Source of the DNA: Prolixibacteraceae bacterium
GTDB lineage: Bacteria > Bacteroidota > Bacteroidia > Bacteroidales > Prolixibacteraceae
DNA: 52,584 nucleotides
Assembly: GCA_025355875.1 (NCBI GenBank)
Contig: JANXYV010000025.1
Span: 1-52,584, forward strand
Direction of reading: 5' to 3'
Shown here piece after piece: positions 6,641-16,109 of the stretch (positions are counted from its first letter, which is position 1; each line of letters opens with the position of its first letter). The position numbers and the translations under genes are program-made. Below the pieces are notes generated by a model. That model was not told the DNA's origin. It saw only the letters and a list, made by a program, of their open reading frames with translations, and did not search any database.

Positions 6641-8173
6641 ATGAACAAACTATTTTCAAATCAATATGTCCGTGGCGGTTTATTCATCGCAATCGGACTT
6701 TTTCTGGGTTGGGCTGTTTTTCATTCTCCTGAAAAGGTCGGGGAAAAGGTGAAACAGACAGTGGTTGAGTCAAAATCCGAAATCTGGACCTGCTCAATGC
6801 ACCCGCAAATTCGGATGGATAAACCCGGCAAATGTCCCATTTGTGCGATGGATCTGATTCCGCTCATTTCGATTGCGGCATCACAATCTGATCCGGAAGC
6901 CATTCATCTGACCAAAGAATCTGCTCAACTGGCCAATGTGATGACTTCGGTTGTTTCGCGCCAGAATCCTGAGAAAGAGGTGCGCCTTTATGGAAAAGTG
7001 CAGGCTGATGAGCGCCTGCTGCAAAACCAGGTGGCACAAATCTCCGGGAGGGTTGAAAAACTGTTCGTGAATTTCACCGGTGAACCTATTCGCAAGGGAC
7101 AAAAGCTGGCAGATATCTATTCGCCCGAACTGGTTACCGCCCAGCAGGAATTACTCGAAGCCGCTAAAACCAAATTGACACAGCCCGAAATTTATGAGGC
7201 AGCCAAAGAAAAACTGCGACAATGGAAACTTTCAGAAGCACAGATATCGGAAATTGAAAACCCACATAACATCCAATCAAACATGGCCGTAGAGGCGACA
7301 ACTTCAGGCATTGTTACAGCTCGTCGCATTAACATGGGCGACTATGTCAGTGCCGGAACGGTGCTCTTTGAAGTTTCCGATTTATCTCGGGTGTGGGTGT
7401 TGTTCGATGCCTACGAAACCGACCTTCCGTTCCTGAAAACCGGAGACAAAATTGACTTTTCAGTTCAGGCTTTGCCGGGAACATCGTTTTCAGCAACTGT
7501 AAAATTCATCGATCCGGTGATAGATCCGGTGAACCGCGTGGCGAAAGTTCGCATCGAAATTGGCAATCCGGGGGCCAAACTGAAACCTGAAATGTTCGCT
7601 ACCGGAAACGTCAAATCGAATCTGGCTGAATACAGGGATAAGTTGGTTATTCCGGCTTCAGCAGTACTTTGGACCGGAAAACGTTCCATCGTTTACGTGA
7701 AAAAGGCAGGAGATGAACCCATTTTCAAAATACGTGAAGTTGAACTGGGACCCAAGTTAGGCGAAAGCTACGTGATTCTGACAGGTTTGACCGATGGCGA
7801 GGAAATAGTTACCCAGGGCACATTCAGTGTAGATGCAGCGGCTCAACTCGAAGGAAAACCAAGCATGATGAACCAACCCGACGCGACTCCGATTACGAAT
7901 CAAAGTCAAGCCCGGAATTCCAAATTCAAAGTTTCAGGAAATTGCGACCAATGCAAGGAACGAATCGAAATGGCTGCCAAATCGGTTTTCGGAGTAGCCT
8001 CTGCCGAATGGAATGCGGAATCCAAAATACTGAAAGTTAGGTTTGACGGCACTAAAACCAATTCTGATCAAGTTCAAATGGCGATTGCGAAAGTTGGTCA
8101 TGATACCGAAAAATTTAAGGCTTCGGAAAATGTCTACAAATCATTACCAAAGTGTTGTCTATACCGTGAATAG
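6641..8173 (+). CDS. cusB: Efflux RND periplasmic adaptor (CusB) with N-terminal HMBD and C-terminal HMA-like domain
   Basis: The periplasmic adaptor linking pump and channel; 510 residues from the ATG at 6641. An upstream in-frame ATG at 6611 would overlap the previous gene, so 6641 is preferred. A membrane anchor lies at about residues 12-28. A heavy-metal-binding domain follows at about 48-72 (WTCSMHPQIRMDKPGKCPIC, then AMDLIP). The usual hairpin, lipoyl and beta-barrel parts make up about 90-400. Unusually, a C-terminal heavy-metal-associated (HMA) fold at about 425-495 has GNCDQCKERIE (CxxC), and the last residues contain a vicinal Cys pair (KCCLYRE). Both ends can therefore hold metal, fitting delivery of Cu(I)/Ag(I) to the pump. 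Same operon as cusA and cusC. Confidence 0.88.
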   Translation: MNKLFSNQYVRGGLFIAIGLFLGWAVFHSPEKVGEKVKQTVVESKSEIWTCSMHPQIRMDKPGKCPICAMDLIPLISIAASQSDPEAIHLTKESAQLANVMTSVVSRQNPEKEVRLYGKVQADERLLQNQVAQISGRVEKLFVNFTGEPIRKGQKLADIYSPELVTAQQELLEAAKTKLTQPEIYEAAKEKLRQWKLSEAQISEIENPHNIQSNMAVEATTSGIVTARRINMGDYVSAGTVLFEVSDLSRVWVLFDAYETDLPFLKTGDKIDFSVQALPGTSFSATVKFIDPVIDPVNRVAKVRIEIGNPGAKLKPEMFATGNVKSNLAEYRDKLVIPASAVLWTGKRSIVYVKKAGDEPIFKIREVELGPKLGESYVILTGLTDGEEIVTQGTFSVDAAAQLEGKPSMMNQPDATPITNQSQARNSKFKVSGNCDQCKERIEMAAKSVFGVASAEWNAESKILKVRFDGTKTNSDQVQMAIAKVGHDTEKFKASENVYKSLPKCCLYRE

Positions 8174-8262
8174 GTCGATTGCCTTTGCAGAATTCACATA
8201 TACCTATGACATCAATTTTTTGCGTATATTTGACCACCTGAAAACCAAAATGAACAGACCGA

Positions 8263-8661
8263 GTGAACAGACTTTTTAAAAATATAACTGTATTTTCCTT
8301 GTGGCTTCCTTGTCTGGTCATCCTTGCGCATCTTTTCATTCCTCATGACCATCATTTTGAATCGACTACTTTTAAAACTGAGGCAACCTGCCATTCGCAA
8401 AATTCTGAATCACCAAAACATTCAACAGGTTTTCCCAGGCATTGCCAGGCATTCAGCGATCTGACATTTGACAAGGCACCATCAACACTGTTGGTTTCGC
8501 AACTTAATTCAAACTTTGTTCTATTTTTCCATTCCGGAATGGATTCAAACCTTCCGGAATTTACTTGTATAAAAATAGATAGAATGGATTTTAGGGAACC
8601 TATCCTGAAAATCAATTCTCAAAGATTACAGCTATTCAGGGCACCTCCGGTCCTGGTTTAA
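8263..8661 (+). CDS. Small membrane-anchored His/Cys protein of a metal-efflux operon
   Basis: A 132-residue protein read from a GTG start. A single N-terminal hydrophobic helix (about residues 8-27) is followed by IPHDHH and a Cys/His-containing stretch (CHSQNSE, HSTGF, RHCQAF), then a polar C-terminus. It resembles the small HDHH-containing proteins (possibly DUF6769) that precede CzcA/CusA-type pumps in Bacteroidota. It lies 75 bases upstream of the pump-channel fusion gene, so a periplasmic metal-binding accessory role is likely but unproven. The GTG start is chosen because no ATG in this frame precedes the hydrophobic helix; the frame is otherwise well supported. Confidence 0.65.
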   Translation: MNRLFKNITVFSLWLPCLVILAHLFIPHDHHFESTTFKTEATCHSQNSESPKHSTGFPRHCQAFSDLTFDKAPSTLLVSQLNSNFVLFFHSGMDSNLPEFTCIKIDRMDFREPILKINSQRLQLFRAPPVLV

Positions 8662-8736
8662 ATTCCCAGTTCTCCAAATTCGGGAAAATCCAAATTTCTT
8701 ACATTTCTATTTCTGCAACTATCAAAAAAATCCAAA

Positions 8737-11700
8737 ATGATAGAACGGATCATTCATTTTTCTATTAAGAATAAATTCATCGTTGGACTCTTTGTAATCG
8801 CCTTGATTGGCTGGGGAAGCTTCTCACTGACCAGGTTACCCATCGATGCCATTCCTGATATTACTAACAATCAGGTTCAAATTATTTCGCTGGCGCCTTC
8901 CCTGGCAACCCAGGAGGTCGAAAGTATTATTACTGCTCCGATTGAAGTGGCAGTGGCCAATATTCCGGATATCATTGAACTTCGCTCCATTTCCCGTCTG
9001 GGATTGTCGGTTATCACGGTCGTTTTTAAGGATGAAGTCGATCTTTACTGGGCTCGTCAGCAATTGAACGAGCGGCTGAAAGAAGCCGAAGACGCCATTC
9101 CGACAGGATTGGCAAAGATTGAACTTGCACCAATCTCATCCGGATTAGGCGAAATTTATCAGTATCGGCTGGCCGTAGATAAAGGTCTGGAAAAGAAATA
9201 TACGCCGATGGAACTACGTACGCTTCAGGATTGGGTCGTTCGCCGTGAGATGCTTGGAACTATCGGTGTTGCCGATATCAACAGTTACGGCGGATTCATT
9301 AAGCAGTATGAAATTGCCGTAAATCCTGAACGCTTGCGTGGAATGAATCTTTCGCTCAACGATATTTTTCAGGCTCTGGAGCGGAACAACGAAAACACCG
9401 GAAGCGCCTACATCGACAAAAAGCCAACCGCTTATTTCATACGGGGAATCGGAATGGTCAAAACGCCGGAAGATATTGAACGAATCGTGGTAAAGTCAAA
9501 TGCCTCGGGTATTCCGGTTTTGATTCGGGATGTCGCCACCGTTCAGTTTGGTTCTGCAACGCGCTACGGAGCATTTGTGGTGGATACTACCGAAGCCGTC
9601 GGTGGTGTGGTAATGATGCTGAAAGGGGCAAATGCGCATAAAGTGATCGAAAGTGTCAAAACGCGGATCGAATCCATTCAGAAATCGTTGCCGAAAGGGG
9701 TTCGGATCGAACCGTTCCTGAACCGCTCTGAACTGGTTGGCCGTGCCATCGAAACAGTTTCGAAAAACCTGATTGAAGGCGCGCTGATCGTGGTTTTTAT
9801 GCTGGTTTTGCTCCTGGGAAACTTTCGCGCCGGATTGGTAGTGGCTTCAGTTATTCCTCTCTCCATGCTTTTTGCAATTTCCCTGATGAATATTTTTAGT
9901 GTTTCAGGGAACCTGATGAGTCTTGGAGCCATTGATTTTGGGCTGATTGTCGACGGAGCAGTAATTATCGTTGAAAGTGTGGTGCATCGGATATCTTCCA
10001 GTAAACATCATCATCCGGGAGTAACAAAGCTTTCGCAGCAACAAATGGACGAGAATGTTTTCGATTCGGCCAAACGGATGATGAGTTCGGCCACTTTCGG
10101 GCAAGTCATTATCCTGATTGTTTATTTGCCCATCATGGCTTTGATTGGCATCGAAGGCCGGATGTTTCGTCCGATGGCAGAGGTTGTCAGTTTTGCCTTG
10201 CTGGGAGCTGCAATCCTTTCGCTGACTTACGTTCCGATGGCTTCGGCCTTGTTCCTGAGTAAAAAGACCGAACACCGGCGCAATTTTTCGGACTGCCTGA
10301 TGGAAGGATTTCACAGGGCTTTTAATCCTATGATTGCATTTGCACTGCGAAGCAAAATACTGGTTTCTGCCTCAGCCGTATTGTTGTTTTTCGCCAGTCT
10401 TTTTCTTTTTTCCAGGCTTGGCGGAGAATTTATTCCCCAGCTCGAAGAAGGCGACCTGGCAGCTGGAGTCATGACTTTGCAGGGTGGATCACTGACCAAT
10501 ACCATTGAAAAAGTGGAAATGGCCAATAAAATCCTGCTCGAAAATTTTCCTGAAATTAAACATGCTGTATGTAAAATCGGGGCCGGTGAAATTCCGACCG
10601 ATCCGACTCCCATGGAAACCGGAGATTACATCATTACCCTAAAGGATAAAAGCGAGTGGACAAGCGCTAAAACCCGCGAAGAGCTGGTCGAAAAAATGCA
10701 GGAAAAGCTGGTGGTTTTGGCCGGTGTCAAATTTGAGTTTCAACAGCCGATACAAATGCGATTCAATGAATTTATGTCGGGTTCAAAACAGGACATCGCC
10801 GTTAAAATATTTGGAGACGACCTGAATACTCTCGCTGAAAAAGCCGTCGATGTTGAGAAAATTATCAGGAATATCGAAGGTGTGACAGAAATTAATGTAG
10901 AGAAAGTGACCGGGCTTGCCCAGGTGCAGGTTGAATACAATCGCGACAGGCTGGCACAATACGGCCTCTCGGTGGATAATGTGAACCGGGTACTGCGGGC
11001 TGCTTTTGCCGGAAGTCAGGCTGGCGTAGTGTTTGATGAAGAAAAACGTTTCGGTCTGGTTGTTCGCCTCGACCGGGATTACCGTCAAAGCCTCGATGAT
11101 GTAAAAAATCTTTCGGTATCGCTTCCCGGAGGAGGGCAAATCCCATTTGATATGGTGGCTGACATCCAAATCAAATCTGGTCCGGCGCAAGTTTCGCGCG
11201 AAGACACGAAACGTCGGATTACCGTTGGATTTAATGTCCGTAACCGCGATATTCAGAGCGTCATTTCGGAAGTATCCCAACGAATCGACCGGCAGGTCAA
11301 ACTTCCAACGGGTTATTATGTATCGTATGGCGGTCAGTTTCAAAACCTCGAAGCAGCCAAAGCGAGGCTGGCTATTGCCGTTCCCGTTGCTTTGCTCATG
11401 ATTTTTGTACTACTTTATTTCACTTTTCATTCTGTTTCGCAAACCTTTCTGATCTTTTCAGCGGTGCCTATGTCGGCCATTGGCGGCGTTTTCGCATTGT
11501 GGATGCGTGGTATGAATTTTTCGATTTCCGCTGGAGTGGGATTTATTGCCTTGTTTGGTGTGGCGGTTCTGAATGGAATCGTTTTAATCGCCGAATTTAA
11601 CCGGCTAGAAAAGGAAGGGTTGAGTGATATTACCGAGCGTGTGCTCAAAGGACTGCACACCCGTTTGAGGCCGGTAATCATGACGGCTGCGGTTGCTTCG

Positions 11701-13128
11701 CTTGGGTTTCTTCCAATGGCACTGTCGAACTCAGCCGGAGCTGAAGTTCAGAAACCATTGGCAACGGTCGTTATTGGCGGACTGATTTCAGCCACTTTCC
11801 TGACACTCATTATTCTGCCTGTATTTTATATTCTCTTTTCCTCAGGCAATTTCAGGTTCAATTTTACACGGAAGTCCATGAAAGTAGCATCTATCCTATT
11901 GTTCTTTCTTTTTTCTTCTTCCTTATTCATGACCACCCAGGCACAACAAACTAAAACGATCAACTTGACTCAGGCAATTCAGATGGCTTTGGACAGCAAT
12001 TTGACAGTCCGTTCTTCAGGATATTCGGTCGAAGTTCAGAAGTCTCTGAAAGGCGCCACATGGGACGTCCCAAAAACGATTGTCGAAGGTCAGTACGGGC
12101 AATTTAATTCCTACTCGAAGGACAACAGTTTTACTCTGTCGCAGGAATTTGCATTCCCAACCGTTTACATGAACCAAAACAAACTGGCCAATTCCAATGT
12201 CAAGAGTGCTGAATGGCAGTTGAAGGCTTCGCAGCTCGAAATTTCCACCCAGGTGAAACAGGTATACTGGCAGTTGACCTACCTGTTTTCCAAACAAAAG
12301 CTATTTGTGTACCAGGATAGTTTGTTTGGTGGATTTCTAAGGGCAGCCGAACTTCGGGCTAAAGTTGGTGAAACGAACCGGCTGGAAATGATCAATGCCC
12401 GATCTCAAAGCATGGAAGTGGTGAATCAGTTGCATCAGGTAACTGCCGATATTGCAATCTATCAGCAAAAACTGCAAACGCTTATAAACACCGGATCTGC
12501 ACTGACCATTTCTGACACGGCTTTGCGGCGCATTACCTATTTGCCGGTGGCAGATACATCAGTACTGAACGCAAATCCCACAGTTGGACTTGTGAAACAG
12601 GAGGTGGAAACTTCGCAGGTTGAAAAGAAGCTGGAACAAAGCAGGATGATGCCCGATTTCAGTCTGGGATATTTCAGTCAAACCATGCAGGGAACTCAGG
12701 ATATGAATGGAATTCCACATACTTTTACCACTGGCGATCGGTTCAACGGGATTCAGGCCGGAATTGCAATACCTTTGTGGTTTTTACCTGGTACGGCCAA
12801 AACCAGGTCGGCCAAACTGAAAGAGCTGGTTTCTCAAACCAATGCTGAAAATTTCATAAAGTCACTTTCGGGCAACTATAAATCGTTGCTTGGCGAATTC
12901 CAGAAATACAGCAAAAGTGTGGAATATTACGAGCAGCAGGCGGTTCCTGAAGCCAATATTATCATCGATCAGGCAACCAGAAGCTACAAAGCAGGTGCCA
13001 TGGATTATCTCGAATACATCCATAATCTCAATCAGGCCCTCAGCATCCGTAAGAATTACCTCGATGCCCTGAATAATTACAACCAAACTATTATTTCGAT
13101 TGACTATCTAACAGGTAAAATTTTCTAA
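8737..13128 (+). CDS. czcA: CzcA-type RND pump fused to a TolC-type channel domain
   Basis: A 1463-residue fusion. Residues 1 to about 1040 are a complete heavy-metal RND pump. The helix-4 signature DFGLIVDGAVIIVES (about 400-414) is of the divalent-cation (Zn/Co/Cd/Ni, HME1-like) type, unlike the Cu/Ag-like motif in the first pump. After the last pump helix, residues about 1048-1070 look like an uncleaved signal peptide (MKVASILLFF... ending TQAQ), followed by an OEP/TolC domain to the C-terminus. The inner-membrane pump and outer-membrane channel are thus one polypeptide; this architecture recurs in Bacteroidota. The adaptor follows 11 bases downstream. The internal ATG at 11878 could also allow separate synthesis of the channel part. 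Confidence 0.92.
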   Translation: MIERIIHFSIKNKFIVGLFVIALIGWGSFSLTRLPIDAIPDITNNQVQIISLAPSLATQEVESIITAPIEVAVANIPDIIELRSISRLGLSVITVVFKDEVDLYWARQQLNERLKEAEDAIPTGLAKIELAPISSGLGEIYQYRLAVDKGLEKKYTPMELRTLQDWVVRREMLGTIGVADINSYGGFIKQYEIAVNPERLRGMNLSLNDIFQALERNNENTGSAYIDKKPTAYFIRGIGMVKTPEDIERIVVKSNASGIPVLIRDVATVQFGSATRYGAFVVDTTEAVGGVVMMLKGANAHKVIESVKTRIESIQKSLPKGVRIEPFLNRSELVGRAIETVSKNLIEGALIVVFMLVLLLGNFRAGLVVASVIPLSMLFAISLMNIFSVSGNLMSLGAIDFGLIVDGAVIIVESVVHRISSSKHHHPGVTKLSQQQMDENVFDSAKRMMSSATFGQVIILIVYLPIMALIGIEGRMFRPMAEVVSFALLGAAILSLTYVPMASALFLSKKTEHRRNFSDCLMEGFHRAFNPMIAFALRSKILVSASAVLLFFASLFLFSRLGGEFIPQLEEGDLAAGVMTLQGGSLTNTIEKVEMANKILLENFPEIKHAVCKIGAGEIPTDPTPMETGDYIITLKDKSEWTSAKTREELVEKMQEKLVVLAGVKFEFQQPIQMRFNEFMSGSKQDIAVKIFGDDLNTLAEKAVDVEKIIRNIEGVTEINVEKVTGLAQVQVEYNRDRLAQYGLSVDNVNRVLRAAFAGSQAGVVFDEEKRFGLVVRLDRDYRQSLDDVKNLSVSLPGGGQIPFDMVADIQIKSGPAQVSREDTKRRITVGFNVRNRDIQSVISEVSQRIDRQVKLPTGYYVSYGGQFQNLEAAKARLAIAVPVALLMIFVLLYFTFHSVSQTFLIFSAVPMSAIGGVFALWMRGMNFSISAGVGFIALFGVAVLNGIVLIAEFNRLEKEGLSDITERVLKGLHTRLRPVIMTAAVASLGFLPMALSNSAGAEVQKPLATVVIGGLISATFLTLIILPVFYILFSSGNFRFNFTRKSMKVASILLFFLFSSSLFMTTQAQQTKTINLTQAIQMALDSNLTVRSSGYSVEVQKSLKGATWDVPKTIVEGQYGQFNSYSKDNSFTLSQEFAFPTVYMNQNKLANSNVKSAEWQLKASQLEISTQVKQVYWQLTYLFSKQKLFVYQDSLFGGFLRAAELRAKVGETNRLEMINARSQSMEVVNQLHQVTADIAIYQQKLQTLINTGSALTISDTALRRITYLPVADTSVLNANPTVGLVKQEVETSQVEKKLEQSRMMPDFSLGYFSQTMQGTQDMNGIPHTFTTGDRFNGIQAGIAIPLWFLPGTAKTRSAKLKELVSQTNAENFIKSLSGNYKSLLGEFQKYSKSVEYYEQQAVPEANIIIDQATRSYKAGAMDYLEYIHNLNQALSIRKNYLDALNNYNQTIISIDYLTGKIF

Positions 13129-13139
13129 TTCCAACGACC

Positions 13140-14324
13140 ATGATTAATTTAAAAAACATAGCAGCCATCCTGATTTCAATGCTTTTTCCTGCATTGTTTT
13201 CTTGCAGCGGAGGAACTAAAAGTACGGAAGAAAAGAAAGAAACAGAAGTCCTTCCTGAGAATATTGTTGAACTGCGTGCCGACCAGATCAAACTGGCCAA
13301 AATCGAAACCGGGCAAATTGAAACACGCACAATGAGCGGAAAACTTAAAGTGAGCGGAATTGTGGCCGTTGCTCCTCAAAATATGGCCACGGTTTGCATG
13401 CCCATGGGTGGCTTCGTAAAGAGCACCACTTTAATGCCCGGAAATGTGGTTCAGAAAGGACAAACTATGGCTATTCTTGAAAATCAGGAATTTGTGGATA
13501 TCCAGCAAAATTTCCTTGAAGCAAAAAATAAACTGGAGTTTGCTGAAGCCGATTTTAAACGTCATTCAGAACTTTACAAAAACGATGTGTATTCTGCCCA
13601 GAACCTTCAGCAAGTGACTTCGGATTACAAAAACCTGAAAGCGCAAGTCAGGGCTCTGGAGCAAAAGTTGACCCTGATCGGGATCAATCCTGCCAATCTG
13701 CACGAGGATGATATCAGCAGTTCTGTGGCAGTAGTTTCTCCAATTTCAGGATTTGTGAAAACGGTGAATATCAATATTGGCAAGTATGTTGGCCCGGCTG
13801 ATGTAATGTTCGAGGTTGTCAACAGCGACAAGCTTTTTCTCGAACTTACCCTGTTCGAAAAAGATGCCGACAAGGCATTTGCAGGACAAAAGATCGGTTT
13901 CTTTATAAACAATGAAACCGAGAAGCACGATGCGGTGATCTACCAAACCGGCAAATCGATCAGCTCCGACAAAACATACCAGGTTTATGCAAGCGTTCAG
14001 GGAACCTGTAAAAATGTGTTGCCCGGAATGTATGTAAATGCGCTGATTGAAACCTCCGGCAACCAGGCAACTGTGCTGCCGTCGGATGCCGTGGTGAGTT
14101 TCGATGACAAGGATTACATCTTTGTTTTCGATAAAAACAAGATGGAAAGTGGCAAGGAATTCACCGAATACCGGATGGTTGAGGTCCGAAAAGGACTTGC
14201 CGATGCGGGGTTTGTGGAAGTTATTTTGCCTGAAGGTTTCGACCTGCAAGCGGCCAAAGTCGTCACAAAAGGTGCATACAGTCTTCTTTCGGCCAAGAAG
14301 AACGCCGGAGAAATGGCTTGCTGA
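13140..14324 (+). CDS. czcB: RND periplasmic adaptor lipoprotein (CzcB/CusB family)
   Basis: A 394-residue membrane-fusion protein. The N-terminus is a lipoprotein signal with lipobox ALFSC (Cys about residue 21), placing it in the periplasm anchored by lipid. The barrel-sandwich halves are visible around SGIVAVAPQNMATVCMPMGG and VVSPISGFVKTVNI, separated by an alpha-hairpin (about 115-180), and a beta-barrel region follows. Unlike the adaptor of the first system it lacks HMBD and HMA modules. It starts 11 bases after the pump-channel fusion and should complete that exporter. A weak hairpin follows near 14347. Confidence 0.9.
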   Translation: MINLKNIAAILISMLFPALFSCSGGTKSTEEKKETEVLPENIVELRADQIKLAKIETGQIETRTMSGKLKVSGIVAVAPQNMATVCMPMGGFVKSTTLMPGNVVQKGQTMAILENQEFVDIQQNFLEAKNKLEFAEADFKRHSELYKNDVYSAQNLQQVTSDYKNLKAQVRALEQKLTLIGINPANLHEDDISSSVAVVSPISGFVKTVNINIGKYVGPADVMFEVVNSDKLFLELTLFEKDADKAFAGQKIGFFINNETEKHDAVIYQTGKSISSDKTYQVYASVQGTCKNVLPGMYVNALIETSGNQATVLPSDAVVSFDDKDYIFVFDKNKMESGKEFTEYRMVEVRKGLADAGFVEVILPEGFDLQAAKVVTKGAYSLLSAKKNAGEMAC

Positions 14325-14346
14325 TTTTAAAAGTTCCGATAACAAA

Positions 14347-14365
14347 AAGGCTTTTGCCTTGTTTT
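14347..14365 (+). terminator. Weak terminator after the czc genes
   Basis: A short stem AAGGC-TTTT-GCCTT (14347-14360) followed by GTTTT. Only 5 bp of stem, so termination strength is doubtful. It sits in the 66-base gap between the adaptor gene and pdxH. Confidence 0.3.
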
Positions 14366-14390
14366 AATTGAAAAATAAAATCATTCGAAC

Positions 14391-15023
14391 ATGCTTCGCG
14401 ATATCCGCACCGACTATCAGAAATTTGAGCTAAACGAATCAGAACTTGAAAAGGATCCGTTTAAACAGCTTGCTCTGTGGTTGAAAGAGGCGATTGGAGG
14501 TAAAATCCCCGATCCTACTGCAATGGTATTGTCAACGATCGACCAGAATGGGAATCCGGATTCAAGGGTGGTACTTCTGAAAGAATTAACTCCGGTAGGA
14601 TTGGTGTTTTTTACGAATTACCACAGCAAAAAAGGAAAGCAAATTGAAGAACACAGGCATGTATCGGCAGTTTTCTTCTGGAAAGAAACTGAAAGGCAGG
14701 TTCGGATAAAAGGAATTGCGGAAAGAATCGCTGAAAAAGAATCGGAGGCTTATTTTTTATCCAGACCACTGGAGAGCCAAATTGCTGCCTGGGCATCACC
14801 GCAAAGCCAGGTCATCGAAAACAGGCAGGTTTTGACAAATAACTACTTCAGGTACCAAGAATATTTCAAAAACAAGGAACAAAAAAAACCACCTCACTGG
14901 GGTGGTTTCCTGATTCGTCCGGAATATTTTGAATTCTGGCAGGGACGTTCAAACCGGCTCCACGACCGGATTGAATTTTCTCTGTGTGAAAATCAATGGA
15001 AGATTCAGCGTCTGGCTCCCTGA
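14391..15023 (+). CDS. pdxH: Pyridoxamine 5'-phosphate oxidase
   Basis: FMN-dependent enzyme that oxidises pyridoxamine or pyridoxine 5'-phosphate to pyridoxal 5'-phosphate (vitamin B6 pathway), cytoplasmic homodimer. At 210 residues it has the normal length. Recognisable blocks are DPTAMVLST and SRVVLLKEL near residues 40-65, FFTNYHSKKGKQ, the SRPLESQIAAWASPQSQ motif near residue 125, and the C-terminal PdxH motif HWGGFLIRPEYFEFWQGR with RLHDR. The gene ends 2 bases before the converging anti-sigma-like gene. Confidence 0.95.
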   Translation: MLRDIRTDYQKFELNESELEKDPFKQLALWLKEAIGGKIPDPTAMVLSTIDQNGNPDSRVVLLKELTPVGLVFFTNYHSKKGKQIEEHRHVSAVFFWKETERQVRIKGIAERIAEKESEAYFLSRPLESQIAAWASPQSQVIENRQVLTNNYFRYQEYFKNKEQKKPPHWGGFLIRPEYFEFWQGRSNRLHDRIEFSLCENQWKIQRLAP

Positions 15024-15025
15024 AT

Positions 15026-15472
15026 CTATTTGATGTGAATCCCGGAAGACCGATGGCTGAACTTTCCCAAAAAACCATCCAACGTCCAGAGGGCTAGGGA
15101 AGCCAGCACAATCAGGTAAGCGATTTGTGGAACCGATGAAAAGATTCCGGCACCTTTTTGCATGATGGACGATTGACTTGTTTTGAAGGCATTCATCGAT
15201 TGGGCAACTGATGACCAAAATCCGGAATTACTTGCCGGCGCAGCATCATTTCCTGAAACTGAGATGAAGATCATCAGCAGAACAAAGCCAGAAATCAGGA
15301 TGATCCAGGTCTTTTTGCTGATTACAGGCTGGTAATCAGCCAGGATTGGACGTTTTGCAACGGCAGCTTCTGCCTGAATACGGCTCATCACTTTCAATGT
15401 AAAATCAGATGAAGGCGAATCAATCCGGATTCCTTTCATCATATCTTCGAATTGTTTATCCAGCTTGTTCAT
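15026..15472 (-). CDS. Single-partner membrane protein of the ECF sigma unit, putative anti-sigma factor
   Basis: A 148-residue protein with a cytoplasmic N-terminal part (about 1-50) resembling short anti-sigma N-termini (MNKLDKQFEDMMKGI, DFTLKVMSRI), a transmembrane helix at about 54-72 (TWIILISGFVLLMIFISV) and a second hydrophobic segment near 115-130. Its ATG overlaps the stop of the sigma gene (ATGA-type, 15469-15472), so the two are translationally coupled. This arrangement is typical of a membrane anti-sigma factor holding its ECF sigma factor, but there is no zinc motif and the assignment rests on context. Confidence 0.65.
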   Translation of the reverse strand: MNKLDKQFEDMMKGIRIDSPSSDFTLKVMSRIQAEAAVAKRPILADYQPVISKKTWIILISGFVLLMIFISVSGNDAAPASNSGFWSSVAQSMNAFKTSQSSIMQKGAGIFSSVPQIAYLIVLASLALWTLDGFLGKFSHRSSGIHIK

Positions 15473-16044
15473 AGCAGTGAGTATATTTCTTCGTTCAACA
15501 TTTCGTGTAATAAACTGTACATTTTTTTTCGCGCCCGATGGATTTTTACTTTAATATTGCTGACCGTCAATCCTGTAATTTCGCTAATTTCATCCATCGA
15601 CTGGTTTTCGTAATAATAGAGCGTCACTAAAATCTGGTCATCTTCCGGTAATTTTCCGAGTGCAAGATTCAGGTATTTCTCCTGATCTTCCTTTTTGGTT
15701 TCCCGGTAATAATCGTGCATCTTCATCTCATCCTGCTCGGTAATCCGTTGATCTTCGAGCGACTTAAATTCAATGCGGCGTTTCCTTAATTCAGAAATAC
15801 AGGCATTGTAGGTGATGCTATAGAGCCAGGTCGAAAATTTCGATTTCCCTTCGTACATATCCAGCTTCTGAAAAGCTTTAATAAAGGTATCCTGAGCCAT
15901 TTCTTCAGCATCCTCAGGCCGTTTGAGCAATTTCAAAGCCAAGGTATAGATCAGTTTCTGATACTTTTCAACCAGAAAGGAGAATGCCTGGATATTTCCT
16001 TTCCGAACTGCTTCTATATAATATTGGTCTTCGTTTTTGTCCAT
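15469..16044 (-). CDS. ECF-type RNA polymerase sigma factor
   Basis: A 191-residue sigma-70 family protein with regions 2 and 4 only. Region 2 shows AFSFLVEKYQKLIYTLALKL and the DAEEMAQDTFIKAFQKL/FSTWLYSITYN motifs (about 20-95); region 4 shows LPEDDQILVTLYYYENQSMD and the helix-turn-helix EISEITGLTVSNIKVKIHRA (about 130-175). It is transcribed away from the DUF6249 gene. The 137-base divergent region holds two matching ECF promoters, one driving this gene, so it very likely activates itself. Confidence 0.93.
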   Translation of the reverse strand: MDKNEDQYYIEAVRKGNIQAFSFLVEKYQKLIYTLALKLLKRPEDAEEMAQDTFIKAFQKLDMYEGKSKFSTWLYSITYNACISELRKRRIEFKSLEDQRITEQDEMKMHDYYRETKKEDQEKYLNLALGKLPEDDQILVTLYYYENQSMDEISEITGLTVSNIKVKIHRARKKMYSLLHEMLNEEIYSLL

Positions 16045-16053
16045 CTTTCTCCA

Positions 16054-16084
16054 ATAGACGAACTTTTAGATGTACGGTTACAAA
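16054..16084 (-). promoter_or_regulatory. ECF promoter of the sigma factor gene
   Basis: Reading the minus strand: TTTGTAACC (complement of 16076-16084), 15 bases, then CGTCTAT (complement of 16054-16060). The -35 and -10 boxes and the spacer length equal those of the divergent plus-strand promoter at 16110-16140. The -10 box lies only about 10 bases from the sigma start codon, so the leader must be very short. Confidence 0.75.
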
Positions 16085-16109
16085 TTTCACAAAAAATTCT
16101 TTTCAAATG

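Noticed and set aside
8225-8232. TATATTTG as promoter of the second efflux operon
   Set aside because: It matches the -7 box, but no -33 box lies at the right distance and it is only about 30 bases before the GTG start; left out as a feature.
8043-8279. 78-codon plus-strand frame between the cusB end and the small HDHH protein
   Set aside because: It overlaps cusB out of frame for most of its length and has no family features.
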